Shown in pieces: positions 25,708-33,924 of a stretch of 64,000 bases of DNA. Source of the DNA: Streptomyces sp. GESEQ-4 (GTDB lineage Bacteria; Actinomycetota; Actinomycetes; Streptomycetales; Streptomycetaceae). The notes under the pieces are model-generated. The model saw only the letters and a program-made list of their open reading frames with translations. It made no database searches and was not told the origin of the DNA. Made by a program: the position numbers and the translations under genes. The stretch lies in the NCBI RefSeq assembly GCF_017948455.1, contig NZ_JAFFSU010000001.1, positions 434,001-498,000 of the forward strand, given 5' to 3'. The first letter of the stretch is position 1. Each line of letters opens with the position of its first letter.

Positions 25708-27024
25708 ATGCCGGCTCGACGACGCGTACGCCTGGCCACAGCCGCACTGTTCACCGCCATGACCTTGTTGCTCGCGGGCTGCTCCTCGGGCGGCGGCGAC
25801 AGCGCCGGGACCGGGCCGGTGCGTCTCACCTTCTGGTCGGCGCTGCGCGGCACCCAGGAGGTCGTGGACGAGTACAACCGCAGCCAGGACAGGATCCGGG
25901 TCGACTATCAGCAGGTCCCGTCCGGCCCCCAGGGCGGCTGGGCCAAGCTCAGCAACGCCGCCCGCGCGGGCAACGCACCCGACGTCGCCACCATCGAGTA
26001 CCCCCAGCTGCCCGGCTACGCCATCGACGGCGTGCCCCGCGACCTCACCGACCTGCTCCCCGACGACGTACGCCGAAAGTTCCTCCCACAGGCCCTCGAC
26101 CTCACCACCCTCGACGGCCGTATCTACTCCGTGCCGGTGGACATCGAGCCGATGATGTTCTTCTACCGCAAGGACGTGCTGACCCGGCACAGCATCCAAG
26201 TCCCCCGGACCTGGGCCGAGTTCGAGACCGCGGCCCGCGCGCTGAAGAAGGCCGACCCCGGCTCCCGGCTCGCCAGCTTCTTCACCAACGGCTCCCAGCA
26301 CATGGCCGGGTTCGCCTGGCAGGCCGGCGCCCAGTGGTTCCGGACCGCCGACGACACCTGGCGGATCACCCTGGACGACGCCCCGACCCGCAAGGTCGCC
26401 GCCTACTGGCAGCGCCTCGTCGACCAGGATCTGGTGCGCGTCGAGCCGGTGGACAGCCAGCAGTGGCGAGCGCATCTCCAGAACGGCGAGACCGTCGGCT
26501 ACCTCGCGGGCGCCTGGGCGGCCGGCTCGCTGATGAACTCCACCCCCGGCGGCAAGGGGAAGTGGGCGATCGCGCCGCTCCCGCAGTGGGACCCCGCGAA
26601 ACCGTCCCTCGGCACGCAGGGCGGCTCCACTTTCGCCGTCACCAAGGACAGCCAACATCCCAAGGAGGCATTGGAGTTCATCCTCTGGATGGTCACCAGC
26701 CCGGACGCCCTGCGCGCCAAGCTCTCCAGCGGCATCAGCAGCGCCTACCCGGCCGTACCCGCGCTCGTCCCCGTGGCCCGCAAGGAGATGGACACCGCCT
26801 ACTACTCCGGCCAGGACATCTTCGGCCTCTTCGAGGAGTCCGCCCGGCTGGTCAGCCCGCGCTGGCAGTGGGGTCCGCGCATGACCTCCACGATCACCTC
26901 CGTCGAGGACGGGTTCGCCAAGGCCGGAGCCGGCAGCGGCAGCATCATCGGCGCCCTGCGCGAAGGCGAGCGCAGAACGCTGCCCGACCTCAGCAGCCTC
27001 GGCCTGTCGGTCACCACCCACTGA
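25708..27024 (+). CDS. ABC importer extracellular sugar-binding lipoprotein
   Basis: A 438-aa family 1 solute-binding lipoprotein. The signal is a good one: RRR start, hydrophobic core, lipobox LLLAGC with Cys25 as the lipidation site, then a Ser/Gly linker. Later come the usual binding-protein segments (NAPDVATIEYPQLPGYA, VPVDIEPMMFFYRKDVL, GGSTFAVTKDSQHPKEALEF). It catches an oligosaccharide for the two permeases that follow at 28 bases. The gene begins a run of five same-strand genes that ends at the DUF2264 protein. Confidence 0.92.
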   Translation: MPARRRVRLATAALFTAMTLLLAGCSSGGGDSAGTGPVRLTFWSALRGTQEVVDEYNRSQDRIRVDYQQVPSGPQGGWAKLSNAARAGNAPDVATIEYPQLPGYAIDGVPRDLTDLLPDDVRRKFLPQALDLTTLDGRIYSVPVDIEPMMFFYRKDVLTRHSIQVPRTWAEFETAARALKKADPGSRLASFFTNGSQHMAGFAWQAGAQWFRTADDTWRITLDDAPTRKVAAYWQRLVDQDLVRVEPVDSQQWRAHLQNGETVGYLAGAWAAGSLMNSTPGGKGKWAIAPLPQWDPAKPSLGTQGGSTFAVTKDSQHPKEALEFILWMVTSPDALRAKLSSGISSAYPAVPALVPVARKEMDTAYYSGQDIFGLFEESARLVSPRWQWGPRMTSTITSVEDGFAKAGAGSGSIIGALREGERRTLPDLSSLGLSVTTH

Positions 27025-27052
27025 GTCGGTCACCACCAACTGAGGAGCAGCC

Positions 27053-28021
27053 GTGAGCACAGTGCTCTCCGAAGAAGAACGCACGGGAACGAAACCTCCC
27101 GCCACGCGTCCCACCCGCCCCCGCCGCGCCGGACGCCGCCAGCAACTCCTCGCCTGCGTCACGCTCCTCGCCCCGTTCACGGCCCTGCTCATCGCCGTGT
27201 TCCTGATCCCCGTCGGCTACTCGGTCTACCTCAGCCTCTTCTCCCAGGACCACGAGGGCCTCGGCTTCGGCGGCGGCACCACCGTCTTCACCGGGCTGCG
27301 CAGCTATCTCGCGGTCCTCGACGACCCGAGCTTCCGCTCCGGCTTCGCCGTGATCGCCCTGTACTGCGTGATCTTCGTCCCGGTGGTCGTCGTCGGCGCG
27401 CTCGCCCTCGCCCTGCTCCTCGACTCCGGCCTGGTCCGGCTGCGCCGCACCGCGCAGATGATGCTGTACCTCCCGCACGCGGTGCCCGGCATCATCGCCG
27501 CCGTGATCTGGCTGTACCTGTACACCCCCGGCCTCAGCCCCGTCATCAAGGTGTTCGCCGAGGCGGACATCCACATCGACTTCCTCGGCCTGCACACCGT
27601 GCTGCCGGCCATCGTCAACATCGCGCTGTGGAGCGGCCTCGGCTACAACATGGTGATCTTCTACGCCGCCCTCCAGGCCCTGCCGCGGGAGGTGATCGAG
27701 GCCGCCCGCATCGACGGCGCCGGCCGCCTGCGCACCGCGCTGTCCGTCAAGGTGCCGATCATCCGCGGCTCCGTCGTCATGGTCTGCATGTTCGCCCTGA
27801 TCGGCGCGCTCCAGCTGTTCACCGAACCCACGCTGATGAACCAGGCCACCCCGATGGTCAACTCCCGCTACACGCCGAACATGTACATCTACGACGCGGC
27901 CTTCCGCCGCAACAACTACGGCCTGGCCTCCGCCGCCTCCGTGATCCTCCTCGTCGTCACCTGCGCCCTGTCGTTCGCCGTCACGCGCTGGGCCGGCCGC
28001 CGCGAACGGAGCCCGCGATGA
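27053..28021 (+). CDS. ABC sugar importer permease (MalF type)
   Basis: A 322-aa permease with a basic, proline-rich cytoplasmic start, about six membrane helices and the EAA loop (REVIEAARIDGAGRLRTALS). GAGGAGC precedes the GTG at 27053. The stop overlaps the start of the next permease by ATGA, so synthesis is coupled. No ATPase gene is present in this operon either. Confidence 0.9.
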   Translation: MSTVLSEEERTGTKPPATRPTRPRRAGRRQQLLACVTLLAPFTALLIAVFLIPVGYSVYLSLFSQDHEGLGFGGGTTVFTGLRSYLAVLDDPSFRSGFAVIALYCVIFVPVVVVGALALALLLDSGLVRLRRTAQMMLYLPHAVPGIIAAVIWLYLYTPGLSPVIKVFAEADIHIDFLGLHTVLPAIVNIALWSGLGYNMVIFYAALQALPREVIEAARIDGAGRLRTALSVKVPIIRGSVVMVCMFALIGALQLFTEPTLMNQATPMVNSRYTPNMYIYDAAFRRNNYGLASAASVILLVVTCALSFAVTRWAGRRERSPR

Positions 28022-28860
28022 CCACGAGCAGACTCACCAGCCGCGCCGTCGCCAACGTCGTCGTCCTCGTCGCGGCCCTCTACACCCTGCTGCCCGGCCT
28101 GTGGCTGCTGCTGGCCTCCACCAAGAACTCCGACGCCCTCTTCAGCAGCGACATCCTCAGCCTCGGCGACTTCTCGCTCGGGCGGAACCTCACCGACCTG
28201 TTCTCCATGGAGGGCGGTGTCTACGGTCGCTGGTACCTCAACAGCCTGCTGTACGCGGTCGTCGGCGCCCTCGTCGGTTCGCTGATCAGCGTCGCCGCCG
28301 GGTACGCCTTCGACAAGTACGACTTCCCGCACAAGGAGAAGCTGTTCGGCCTTGTCCTCACCGGCGTCATGGTCCCGCCGACCGTGCTCGCCCTGCCGCT
28401 CTACCTGGTGGCGTCCAACATCGGCCTGGTGAACACCTTCTGGGCCGTGTTCATCCCGGTGCTGTTCAACCCCTTCGGCGTCTATCTGGCCCGTCTGCTC
28501 AGCGGCGGCTATGTGCCGACCGAGGTGCTGGAGGCGTCCCGGGTGGACGGCGCGGGGGAGTTGCAGACGTACTTCCGCGTCAGCCTGCGCATGCTCGGCC
28601 CCGGCTTCGTCACCGTCTTCCTCTTCCAGCTCACCGCGATCTGGAACAACTTCTTCCTGCCCATGGTGATGCTCTCCGACCAGAACCTGTATCCGCTCAG
28701 CCTCGGCCTCTACACCTGGAACAGCTCCGCCACCGTCTCGCCCGAGTACTACCCGCTCGTCGTCATCGGCTCGCTGCTCGCCGTCGTCCCGCTGATCGTC
28801 GCGTTCGTGACGCTGCAGCGGTACTGGAAGTCGGGCCTGACCGCCGGAAGCGTGAAATGA
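28018..28860 (+). CDS. ABC sugar importer permease (MalG type)
   Basis: A 280-aa partner permease with six predicted helices, EAA loop (EVLEASRVDGAGELQTYFR) and the standard ending SGLTAGSVK. Both ends are 4-nt ATGA overlaps: with the upstream permease and with the hydroxyacid dehydrogenase gene. The coupling ties a cytoplasmic oxidoreductase directly to the importer. Confidence 0.9.
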   Translation: MTTSRLTSRAVANVVVLVAALYTLLPGLWLLLASTKNSDALFSSDILSLGDFSLGRNLTDLFSMEGGVYGRWYLNSLLYAVVGALVGSLISVAAGYAFDKYDFPHKEKLFGLVLTGVMVPPTVLALPLYLVASNIGLVNTFWAVFIPVLFNPFGVYLARLLSGGYVPTEVLEASRVDGAGELQTYFRVSLRMLGPGFVTVFLFQLTAIWNNFFLPMVMLSDQNLYPLSLGLYTWNSSATVSPEYYPLVVIGSLLAVVPLIVAFVTLQRYWKSGLTAGSVK

Positions 28861-29885
28861 CCGAACCCCGCCCTCACCGGCGCCGCCCGCGCGCCGTCCT
28901 GGCCATGGCGCGGCGGACCGCCCGCCAGGTCCTCGACGCCGACGCGCGGGCCCGCCTCGCCGACCTCACCGACATCGACCCGCACCTCGTCCTGGACGAC
29001 CTGACCACCCCCGACGCCCACCGGGCCCTCGCCGACGCCGAGTTGCTCGTCACCGGCTGGGGCTGCCCGCCCCTCGACGCGGCGGTGCTGCACGCCGCGC
29101 CCCGGCTGCGTGCGGTCGTCCACACCGCGGGCACGGTACGCCACCACATCACCCCCGCCTGCTGGGAGCGCGGCCTCGCGGTCTCCTCCGCCGCCGCGGC
29201 CAACGCCGTCCCGGTCGCCGAGTACACCCTCGCCATGATCCTGCTCGCCAACAAGCGTGTCCTGGAGACCGCCCGCGTCTACCGCGCCGAGCGCCGCCGC
29301 GTCGACTGGAACGAACGCCACCCCGACGCGGGCAACTACCGCCGCACGGTGGGCATCCTGAGCGCCTCTATCATCGGCCGCCGTGTCATCGACCTGCTCC
29401 GCCCGCACGACCTGACGGTCCTCCTCCACGACCCCTACGTATCCGACGCCGAGGCCCGCGCCCTCGGCGTCCAGCCGGTGTCGCTGCCCGAGCTGTTCGC
29501 GCGCTGCGACACCGTCAGCGTCCACACGCCACTGCTGCCCGAGACCCGCGGCCTCGTCAGCCGCGACCTCCTCGCCCGGCTGCGCACCGGCGGCACCCTG
29601 ATCAACACCGCACGCGGCGCCGTCGTCGACCAGGACGCCCTCACCGACGAGGTGGTGTCAGGACGACTCCACGCCGTCCTGGACGTCACCGAGCCGGAGG
29701 TCCTGCCCGCCGACTCCCCGCTCTACGACTGCCAAAACGTCGTGCTCACCCCGCACATCGCCGGCTCCAAGGGCGGTGAGCTGCGCCGCCTCGCCGAACT
29801 GGCCCTGGCCGAGATCGAGTCGTACGTCCTCGGCCGCCCCTTCGCCCACCCCGTCCGGCCCGAACGCCTGGCGCGCCTCGCCTGA
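28857..29885 (+). CDS. D-isomer-specific 2-hydroxyacid dehydrogenase family protein
   Basis: A 342-aa NAD(P)-dependent dehydrogenase-like protein. The C-terminal catalytic segments are normal: NTARGAVVD with the catalytic Arg253, DVTEPEV, and TPHIAGS with the catalytic His300. The dinucleotide loop is unusual: VGILSASIIGRRV (165-177) has Ser169 and Ser171 where most relatives have Gly in VGIxGxGxIG. It may therefore bind cofactor differently. It is coupled by ATGA to the permease, so its substrate may be an acid or reduced sugar derived from the imported glycan. The substrate cannot be assigned. Confidence 0.85.
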   Translation: MTEPRPHRRRPRAVLAMARRTARQVLDADARARLADLTDIDPHLVLDDLTTPDAHRALADAELLVTGWGCPPLDAAVLHAAPRLRAVVHTAGTVRHHITPACWERGLAVSSAAAANAVPVAEYTLAMILLANKRVLETARVYRAERRRVDWNERHPDAGNYRRTVGILSASIIGRRVIDLLRPHDLTVLLHDPYVSDAEARALGVQPVSLPELFARCDTVSVHTPLLPETRGLVSRDLLARLRTGGTLINTARGAVVDQDALTDEVVSGRLHAVLDVTEPEVLPADSPLYDCQNVVLTPHIAGSKGGELRRLAELALAEIESYVLGRPFAHPVRPERLARLA

Positions 29886-29921
29886 GACGAGCCCGTAACG
29901 AACAGGAGGCGTGGCCCGGCC

Positions 29922-31892
29922 ATGCCCGAACTCCCGCTCCCGCCCGAAGACCGCACCCTCAGCCCGTACACCGGTTACACCCGCGCCCACTGGGAAACCG
30001 TGGCCGACCACCTGCTCACCGCCGCGCTCCGCTACGCCACCCCCGGCCAGGCCCTCATCGACCTGCCCGGCCCGCCCTCGAAGTCCGGCGTCCGCTCCGA
30101 CGGCCTGGAGGGCTTCGCCCGTACGTTCCTGCTCGCGGCCCTCCGCACCGCCGGAGCCTCGGGCAAGGACCCGCACGGCTTCCTGGACCGCTACACCGCC
30201 GGCCTCATCCGCGGCACCCGAACCCCCGGCCGCGACGACACCGAGTCCTGGCCGGAGATCGGCCACCACGGCATCCAGGGCCAGCCCATGGTGGAGTCCG
30301 CGTCGGTGGCCCTCGCCCTCCGCCTCACCGCACCCTGGACCTGGGACACGCTCTCCGCCGCCGACCAGGACCGTGTCGAACGCTGGCTGCGCGGCGCGCT
30401 CACGCACACGCCCGCACCCAACAACTGGTACCTCTTCCCGCTGACGGTCGCCGGTTTCCTGGAGTCCGCGGGCCGGGGCGACACCGAGACGCGCCGCGCG
30501 ATCCAGCGGGGCCTCGACCTGCTGGACGGCTGGTACCAGGGCCAGGGCTGGTACTCCGACGGCGACGGCCGTGCCTTCGACCACTACAACGGCTGGGCCC
30601 TCCATCTCTACCCCCTCCTCCACGCCCACCTGGCCGGAGACGGTCCCCTCCTGGACCGACTCGGCCCCCGCCTCCGCGAGTTCCTCGGCGGCTTCGCCCT
30701 CCTCTTCGACGCCAACGGCGCCCCGATCCACCACGGCCGCTCCCTGACGTACCGCTTCGCCGCGACCGCTGCCGTGGCCCTGGGCGCCCTCACCGACCAC
30801 ACCCCGCTCACCCCGGGCACCACCCGCCGCATCCTCAGCGGAGCCCTGCGCCACTTCCTCGACCGCGGCGCCCTCACCGAGGACGGCATCCTCACCCTCG
30901 GCTGGTACGGCCCGCACGCGGCGACCCTCCAGCGCTACTCGGGGCCGGGCTCCCCGTACTGGGCGTCGAAGGGCTTCCTCGCCCTGCTGCTTCCGCCCGA
31001 GGACCCGGTGTGGACGGCGACGGAGGAGCGAGCCCCCACCGAGGGCCCCGACCGTGCACTCGCCCTGCGAGCCCCCGGACTGCTCGTCCAGACCACCACC
31101 CGGGACGGCCTCGTCCGCCTGCACAACCACGGCAGCTACAAGTTCGACTCCCGCGAGCCGGAGCAGGCCCCCGGCAACCCGCTCTACGCCCGCCTCGCCT
31201 ACTCCACCCGCACCGGCCCCACCAGCGCCGCCAACACCCCCGACAACCACATCGCCCTGGAGGCCCGCGGCACCCGCAGCGCCCGCATCCGCATCAACCC
31301 CCTTGCCGACGGCCCGAACTGGCTCGCCTCCTGGCACCACCCGGTCTTCCTCGAAGGCGGCCCCGTCCTGCCGTCGGCCCGCATCGAAAGCCTGACCCTC
31401 GCCCACGGCAGCCTCGAACTACGCGTGCACCGCACGGTCGGCGTACCACCGGGAACGCCCGTCCACCACACGGGTTGGGCGGTCGCCGTCTCACCGGAAG
31501 CCGCCTCGCAGGCCGGGCAGACCGACGAACTCCGGATCGATGGCGACGAGGTGACCAGCCTGCTGCTCGGCCTGCACGGCTGGCGGCAGCAGGCCATACT
31601 CCGCGCCCCACAGGGCACCGCGTTCGGCCCCTGGGCCCTGGTCCCCGAACTCACCGGAGCGGTGGGGGAGGACGAGCCCGGCACCCTGTTCGCCGCACTC
31701 GTCTCCCTGACCACCGACCCGACCCCGCTCACCGACCAGGTCACCACCGAGGTGAACGGCTTGATCCTCACGGCCCACTGGCAGGACGGCACGCGCACGA
31801 CAGTGAACTTCGAGGATGTCCCCGCGGTGACCGAATCGCCCCGAAAGGGGCGCGGGGAACTGCGCGACAAGCCCCCACGGCCTGCACTGTGA
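29922..31892 (+). CDS. DUF2264 protein (putative GH154-type glycosidase)
   Basis: A 656-aa cytoplasmic protein with DUF2264 over its first 360 residues: SKSGVRSDGLEGFARTFLLA, WPEIGHHGIQGQPMVESASV, NNWYLFPLTVAGFLE, YSDGDGRAFDHYNGWALHLYP. This is an (alpha/alpha)6 barrel; related proteins have been placed in a glycoside hydrolase family for uronic-acid or rhamnogalacturonan substrates. A beta-rich domain follows. The last residues (KGRGELRDKPPRPAL) are encoded by a dispersed Streptomyces repeat, so the native C-terminus has been replaced or extended. It is 36 bases after the dehydrogenase gene. AACAGGAGG precedes the ATG. Confidence 0.82.
   Translation: MPELPLPPEDRTLSPYTGYTRAHWETVADHLLTAALRYATPGQALIDLPGPPSKSGVRSDGLEGFARTFLLAALRTAGASGKDPHGFLDRYTAGLIRGTRTPGRDDTESWPEIGHHGIQGQPMVESASVALALRLTAPWTWDTLSAADQDRVERWLRGALTHTPAPNNWYLFPLTVAGFLESAGRGDTETRRAIQRGLDLLDGWYQGQGWYSDGDGRAFDHYNGWALHLYPLLHAHLAGDGPLLDRLGPRLREFLGGFALLFDANGAPIHHGRSLTYRFAATAAVALGALTDHTPLTPGTTRRILSGALRHFLDRGALTEDGILTLGWYGPHAATLQRYSGPGSPYWASKGFLALLLPPEDPVWTATEERAPTEGPDRALALRAPGLLVQTTTRDGLVRLHNHGSYKFDSREPEQAPGNPLYARLAYSTRTGPTSAANTPDNHIALEARGTRSARIRINPLADGPNWLASWHHPVFLEGGPVLPSARIESLTLAHGSLELRVHRTVGVPPGTPVHHTGWAVAVSPEAASQAGQTDELRIDGDEVTSLLLGLHGWRQQAILRAPQGTAFGPWALVPELTGAVGEDEPGTLFAALVSLTTDPTPLTDQVTTEVNGLILTAHWQDGTRTTVNFEDVPAVTESPRKGRGELRDKPPRPAL
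31846..31885 (+). repeat. Dispersed Streptomyces repeat, copy 1 (inside a gene end)
   Basis: AGGGGCGCGGGGAACTGCGC followed by GACAAGCCCCCACGGCC matches the repeat at 45174-45217 with few changes. This short element is, as I recall, scattered through many Streptomyces genomes near gene ends. Here it forms the last codons of the DUF2264 gene and partly folds on itself (GGGG/CCCC). Confidence 0.75.
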
Positions 31893-31897
31893 TCCAC

Positions 31898-33802
31898 TCA
31901 CCCACAGCTGGCACGACCGGTCTGCACGGGACAAACCCGCGCCGCAAACCCCCCGTTCGCAGGCACATCCACAACAAGCCGCGACCCGGCAGTCACCTCA
32001 CGCGTCTCGACAGCGAGACCTCCACCCGGCGCATCCCGGTAAAGATCCACCAACCACCGCCCGGACCCAAGGAACCCGAGCGACGCGTCCAGCGTCCGCG
32101 CACCCCCCGAAGTCACCGCCCCCAAGAACCACTCACCCCCCGACCGCCGAGCGAACACAGCCCGATCCCCAGGCGCGCCATCAACCAACTCGGTGTCGTC
32201 CCAAACCGCCGGCACCCCCGCCAGGAACCGCTCCGCAAGCGGCCGCGCCGCATACGACTCGACACTGTCGGCAAAGTGCTGCACCCCGGACTCGTACACC
32301 ACCGACAACGCCAACTCGGCCGCGTCACTGGTGGGCCGCACACCGGTGAAGGTGACCGGCGTGAAGTCCATGGAGCCGGTGAGATTACGGGTGAACGGCA
32401 GCGTCGTGTAATGCCCCGCAGGGAACGGCTCGCGCCCCGGCCGCGGACGCGTCCCCTCGGCGCCCCGCACCGCCTCGACGGTCATCAACTGCGGCCACGT
32501 CCGCTGCTGCCCACGAGGAATCGTGCCGCCGTGGAAGTTCAGCATCAGCTCGTACTTCGCGCTCCCGGCGAAGATCGCGTCGTACCAGCGCATCCGGTCC
32601 TGCCCGTCCGACTCCATGAAGTCGATCTTCAGCCCGACCGCGCCCCAGCCCTTCCACCGCGCCAGCAACGTGTTGATCTCGCTCGCCGCGTCGATGGTCT
32701 GCCACCGGACCCACAGCCAGACTCCGACGCCCTTCTCCCGGGCGTACGCGATGAGTTCGGGCATCCAGTCGTTGCTCCAGCCCGAGTCGACGAGCACATA
32801 CTCCCAGCCCTGTTCCGCGGCGAAGTCGACGAACTTCTTCTGCGCGGCGAGGCTGGTCGGGCTCTGCCCGTCGGACCACCAGGACCAGGCGGCCTTCCCG
32901 GGCTTGATCCACGAGGTGTCGGCGACCTTGGACGGCGCCGCGAGATCGGTGATCAGGTCGCTCTCGGTGACGGTGGCGAGATCGCCGATCACCATCGTGC
33001 GCCAGGGAGTCGCGAAGGGCGCCGTGGCCACCTCGGCGGGGTCGGGCAGTTTCAGGCTGAAGTGGCCCGCGTCCGCGTCGACACGGTCGAGGGTAAGGCG
33101 GGAGCCCGCGTAGGAGCTGTCGAGGCCGGACTCGCCGAGAAGCATCCAGCTGTCGCCGTCGACGCGGAACAGGGACGGATAGCCGTAGTCGGTACCGGTC
33201 TTGGCCTGCGCGAGCGTCGTGTGCTGGTGGATGGACTCGTAGTCCTGGCGGCCGTTGTCGTACGGCAGCAGGTAGGAGTCGGCCTGCGCGGGCACCGCGT
33301 ACTGCGAGGTCTCGCCCAGCACCGTCACGGCGCCGGAGTCGCCGTCGCCTCGCGGGAGTTCATAGCGGTAGGCGACACCGTCGGCGGCGACCCGCAGGGC
33401 GATCCGCAGCATGCGGCCCTGCTTGCGGAAGGTGAAGACGGATTCGGTGGCGTCGAGGGTGTGCCGGGTGCGGGCGCCGGTGGTCGTCGTGTACGTCTCA
33501 TGGACAGGCCGGTCCCGGCGGCTGACGAAGCTCAGCCCGGCGGAGAAGTCGGTGACGGCGGTACGGATGCCGAGGGCGGACGGCCGCAGCACCGTCGTAC
33601 GGCCGTCGCGGGCGGTCAGGGTCAGGCCGCCGGAGTCGGTGAGGGCCAGCTGGGCGGAGAGGGGGCCGCCGCCGGGAGCCGCGGTTCGCCAGCTCCGCTC
33701 CGGGCCGGCGTCCTGGCCTTCGGCGGCGGTCGGAGCGCACAGCGTCGCCAGGCAGGCGGCGACCGTCAGGGCTCTGGTGACTGTGGATCGTACGACACGC
33801 AT
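31898..33802 (-). CDS. Secreted glycoside hydrolase family 97 protein
   Basis: A 634-aa secreted enzyme. Residues 1-35 are a signal peptide (VTRALTVAACLATLCAPTAA). An N-terminal beta-sandwich follows, then a (beta/alpha)8 barrel with the GH97 features AAWSWWSDGQSPTSLAAQKK, YVLVDSGWS, VGLKIDFMESDGQ and LNFHGGTIPRG, and a C-terminal beta domain. GH97 contains both inverting alpha-glucosidases and retaining alpha-galactosidases; the Asp in KIDFMESDGQ is in the position of the retaining nucleophile, favouring the galactosidase branch (inference). GGAGG is 6 bases before ATG 33802. It is divergent from the GH95-like gene and ends 5 bases from the DUF2264 stop. Confidence 0.88.
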   Translation of the reverse strand: MRVVRSTVTRALTVAACLATLCAPTAAEGQDAGPERSWRTAAPGGGPLSAQLALTDSGGLTLTARDGRTTVLRPSALGIRTAVTDFSAGLSFVSRRDRPVHETYTTTTGARTRHTLDATESVFTFRKQGRMLRIALRVAADGVAYRYELPRGDGDSGAVTVLGETSQYAVPAQADSYLLPYDNGRQDYESIHQHTTLAQAKTGTDYGYPSLFRVDGDSWMLLGESGLDSSYAGSRLTLDRVDADAGHFSLKLPDPAEVATAPFATPWRTMVIGDLATVTESDLITDLAAPSKVADTSWIKPGKAAWSWWSDGQSPTSLAAQKKFVDFAAEQGWEYVLVDSGWSNDWMPELIAYAREKGVGVWLWVRWQTIDAASEINTLLARWKGWGAVGLKIDFMESDGQDRMRWYDAIFAGSAKYELMLNFHGGTIPRGQQRTWPQLMTVEAVRGAEGTRPRPGREPFPAGHYTTLPFTRNLTGSMDFTPVTFTGVRPTSDAAELALSVVYESGVQHFADSVESYAARPLAERFLAGVPAVWDDTELVDGAPGDRAVFARRSGGEWFLGAVTSGGARTLDASLGFLGSGRWLVDLYRDAPGGGLAVETREVTAGSRLVVDVPANGGFAARVCPVQTGRASCG

Positions 33803-33820
33803 GTGTGCCTCCCACGCACG

Positions 33821-33912
33821 AGTCATCGGGTGAATCGGTCGTGTGGTTCGGTGTATTGACGCATCATTAGCCGCTTCCTACGCTCCCGTCTAGCCAAGTC
33901 ATCGGATCAATC
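33821..33912. promoter_or_regulatory. Divergent GH97/GH95 promoter with paired direct repeats
   Basis: AGTCATCGGGTGAATC (33821-33836) and AGTCATCGGATCAATC (33897-33912) are 16-base direct repeats with two mismatches, one near each start codon. Between them, TTGACG (33856-33861) and TACGCT (33879-33884) form a rightward promoter whose upstream string GTTCGGTGTATTGACGC nearly matches 25636-25652. The repeats are candidate operators for a regulator of both glycosidase genes. Confidence 0.55.
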
Positions 33913-33924
33913 TGAGGGAGATCG

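Noticed and set aside
31010..33859. Open frame of 949 codons on the + strand across the DUF2264 end and the GH97 gene
   Set aside because: It runs antisense through the well supported GH97 gene, has low-complexity Arg/Pro/Gly composition and no family motif; it is an effect of high GC.
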